Shown here piece by piece: positions 12,958 through 13,110 of a stretch of 13,110 bases of DNA. Numbering within the stretch: position 1 is the first letter of the stretch; every line of letters starts with the position of its first letter. The DNA comes from DAOTTW01 sp034437615. Its GTDB lineage: Bacteria; Chloroflexota; Anaerolineae; Aggregatilineales; Phototrophicaceae. Where the stretch lies: assembly GCA_034437615.1 (NCBI GenBank), contig DAOTTW010000413.1, forward strand, positions 1 to 13,110. The letters are read 5' to 3'. The notes beneath the pieces are model-generated. The model made no database searches, was not told the origin of the DNA, and worked only from the letters and a program-made list of their open reading frames with translations. A program made the translations under genes and the position numbers.

Positions 12958-13110
12958 CTACAGTCCCTCAGTTATTTCGCGTAGGTCGTCTACAATCACC
13001 TGCTTCAGCGTGCCGAAGGCATAGGTTTTGATCCAGCGGCCTTGCTCATCCAGCAGAAAATAAGACGGCGTGTGATCGACACTGTAGCGGCCATTCTCGT
13101 CAGGTTCGTT
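12958..13110 (-). CDS. SCO1/SenC-family copper chaperone, C-terminal end (5' partial)
   Basis: Only the last 50 codons are in the window. They read in one frame from the window edge to the TAG at 12958-12960. The segment YSVDHTPSYFLLDEQGRW matches the end of the SCO1/SenC thioredoxin-like fold, where the His of VDH(T/S) is a copper ligand. It is followed by a Phe-Gly-Thr turn and a last helix with DDLREI. Such proteins deliver copper to, or reduce, the CuA site of cytochrome c oxidase at the outer face of the membrane. The CxxxC copper motif and any membrane anchor lie outside the window. A different thioredoxin-like protein is possible but less likely, given the VDH motif. It is directly upstream of purK. 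Confidence 0.75.
   Translation of the reverse strand, partial: NEPDENGRYSVDHTPSYFLLDEQGRWIKTYAFGTLKQVIVDDLREITEGL

Overview
The window looks like part of a bacterial chromosome with fairly GC-rich coding sequence. The mix of genes suggests a Chloroflexota (Anaerolineae-like) bacterium: a fused oligopeptide-transport ATPase, several signal peptidase I paralogues, a SCO-type copper protein, a many-helix membrane histidine kinase, and a REC-GAF-cyclase protein. This placement is an inference from gene content, not from a marker gene. I saw no rRNA, tRNA, CRISPR array, phage gene or transposase.

Left part (1-2998, + strand): the end of a fused DppD-DppF-type ATPase gene, then a DppB-type permease gene. 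A 53-bp palindromic intergenic element and a short TTCTTTGTG tandem repeat follow, and then a small DUF2442 gene. That gene converges, with 2 nt between stop codons, on the next block.

Middle part (3001-9888, - strand): a probable two-gene operon encodes an AlbA_2/Schlafen-type regulator with a long acidic insert, followed by a membrane histidine kinase. Upstream of it, and separated by a likely intrinsic terminator, lies a run of four consecutive signal peptidase I (lepB) genes read from one good promoter (TATAAT at 9956-9961). All four keep the Ser/Lys catalytic dyad. The second gene in transcription order (8708-9298) is truncated. A 51-bp in-frame insertion has made a perfect 30-bp inverted repeat plus a 26-bp direct repeat and put a TGA in the reading frame. 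Beyond it, the former 3' end of the gene is still intact and runs into the start of the next lepB. This is the sharpest anomaly in the window: either a recent fold-back template-switch mutation or a sequencing/assembly artefact.

Right part (10081-13110): a divergent gene encodes a response regulator joined to a GAF domain and a class III nucleotide cyclase (+ strand). It converges on purK, which lies 3 nt downstream of the end of a SCO1/SenC-family gene that is cut by the window edge (- strand).

Two intergenic regions, 3' of one lepB (7981-8028) and between the cyclase gene and purK (11682-11729 and 11778-11800), hold arrays with an 8-bp period and a shared TCAGC/TCGGT-like core. One array supplies the last codons and stop of a lepB, and the other reaches the stop of purK.

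No single large new system is evident. The notable items are the lepB cluster with its fold-back mutation, the octamer repeats, and the signalling proteins with unusual domain arrangements.
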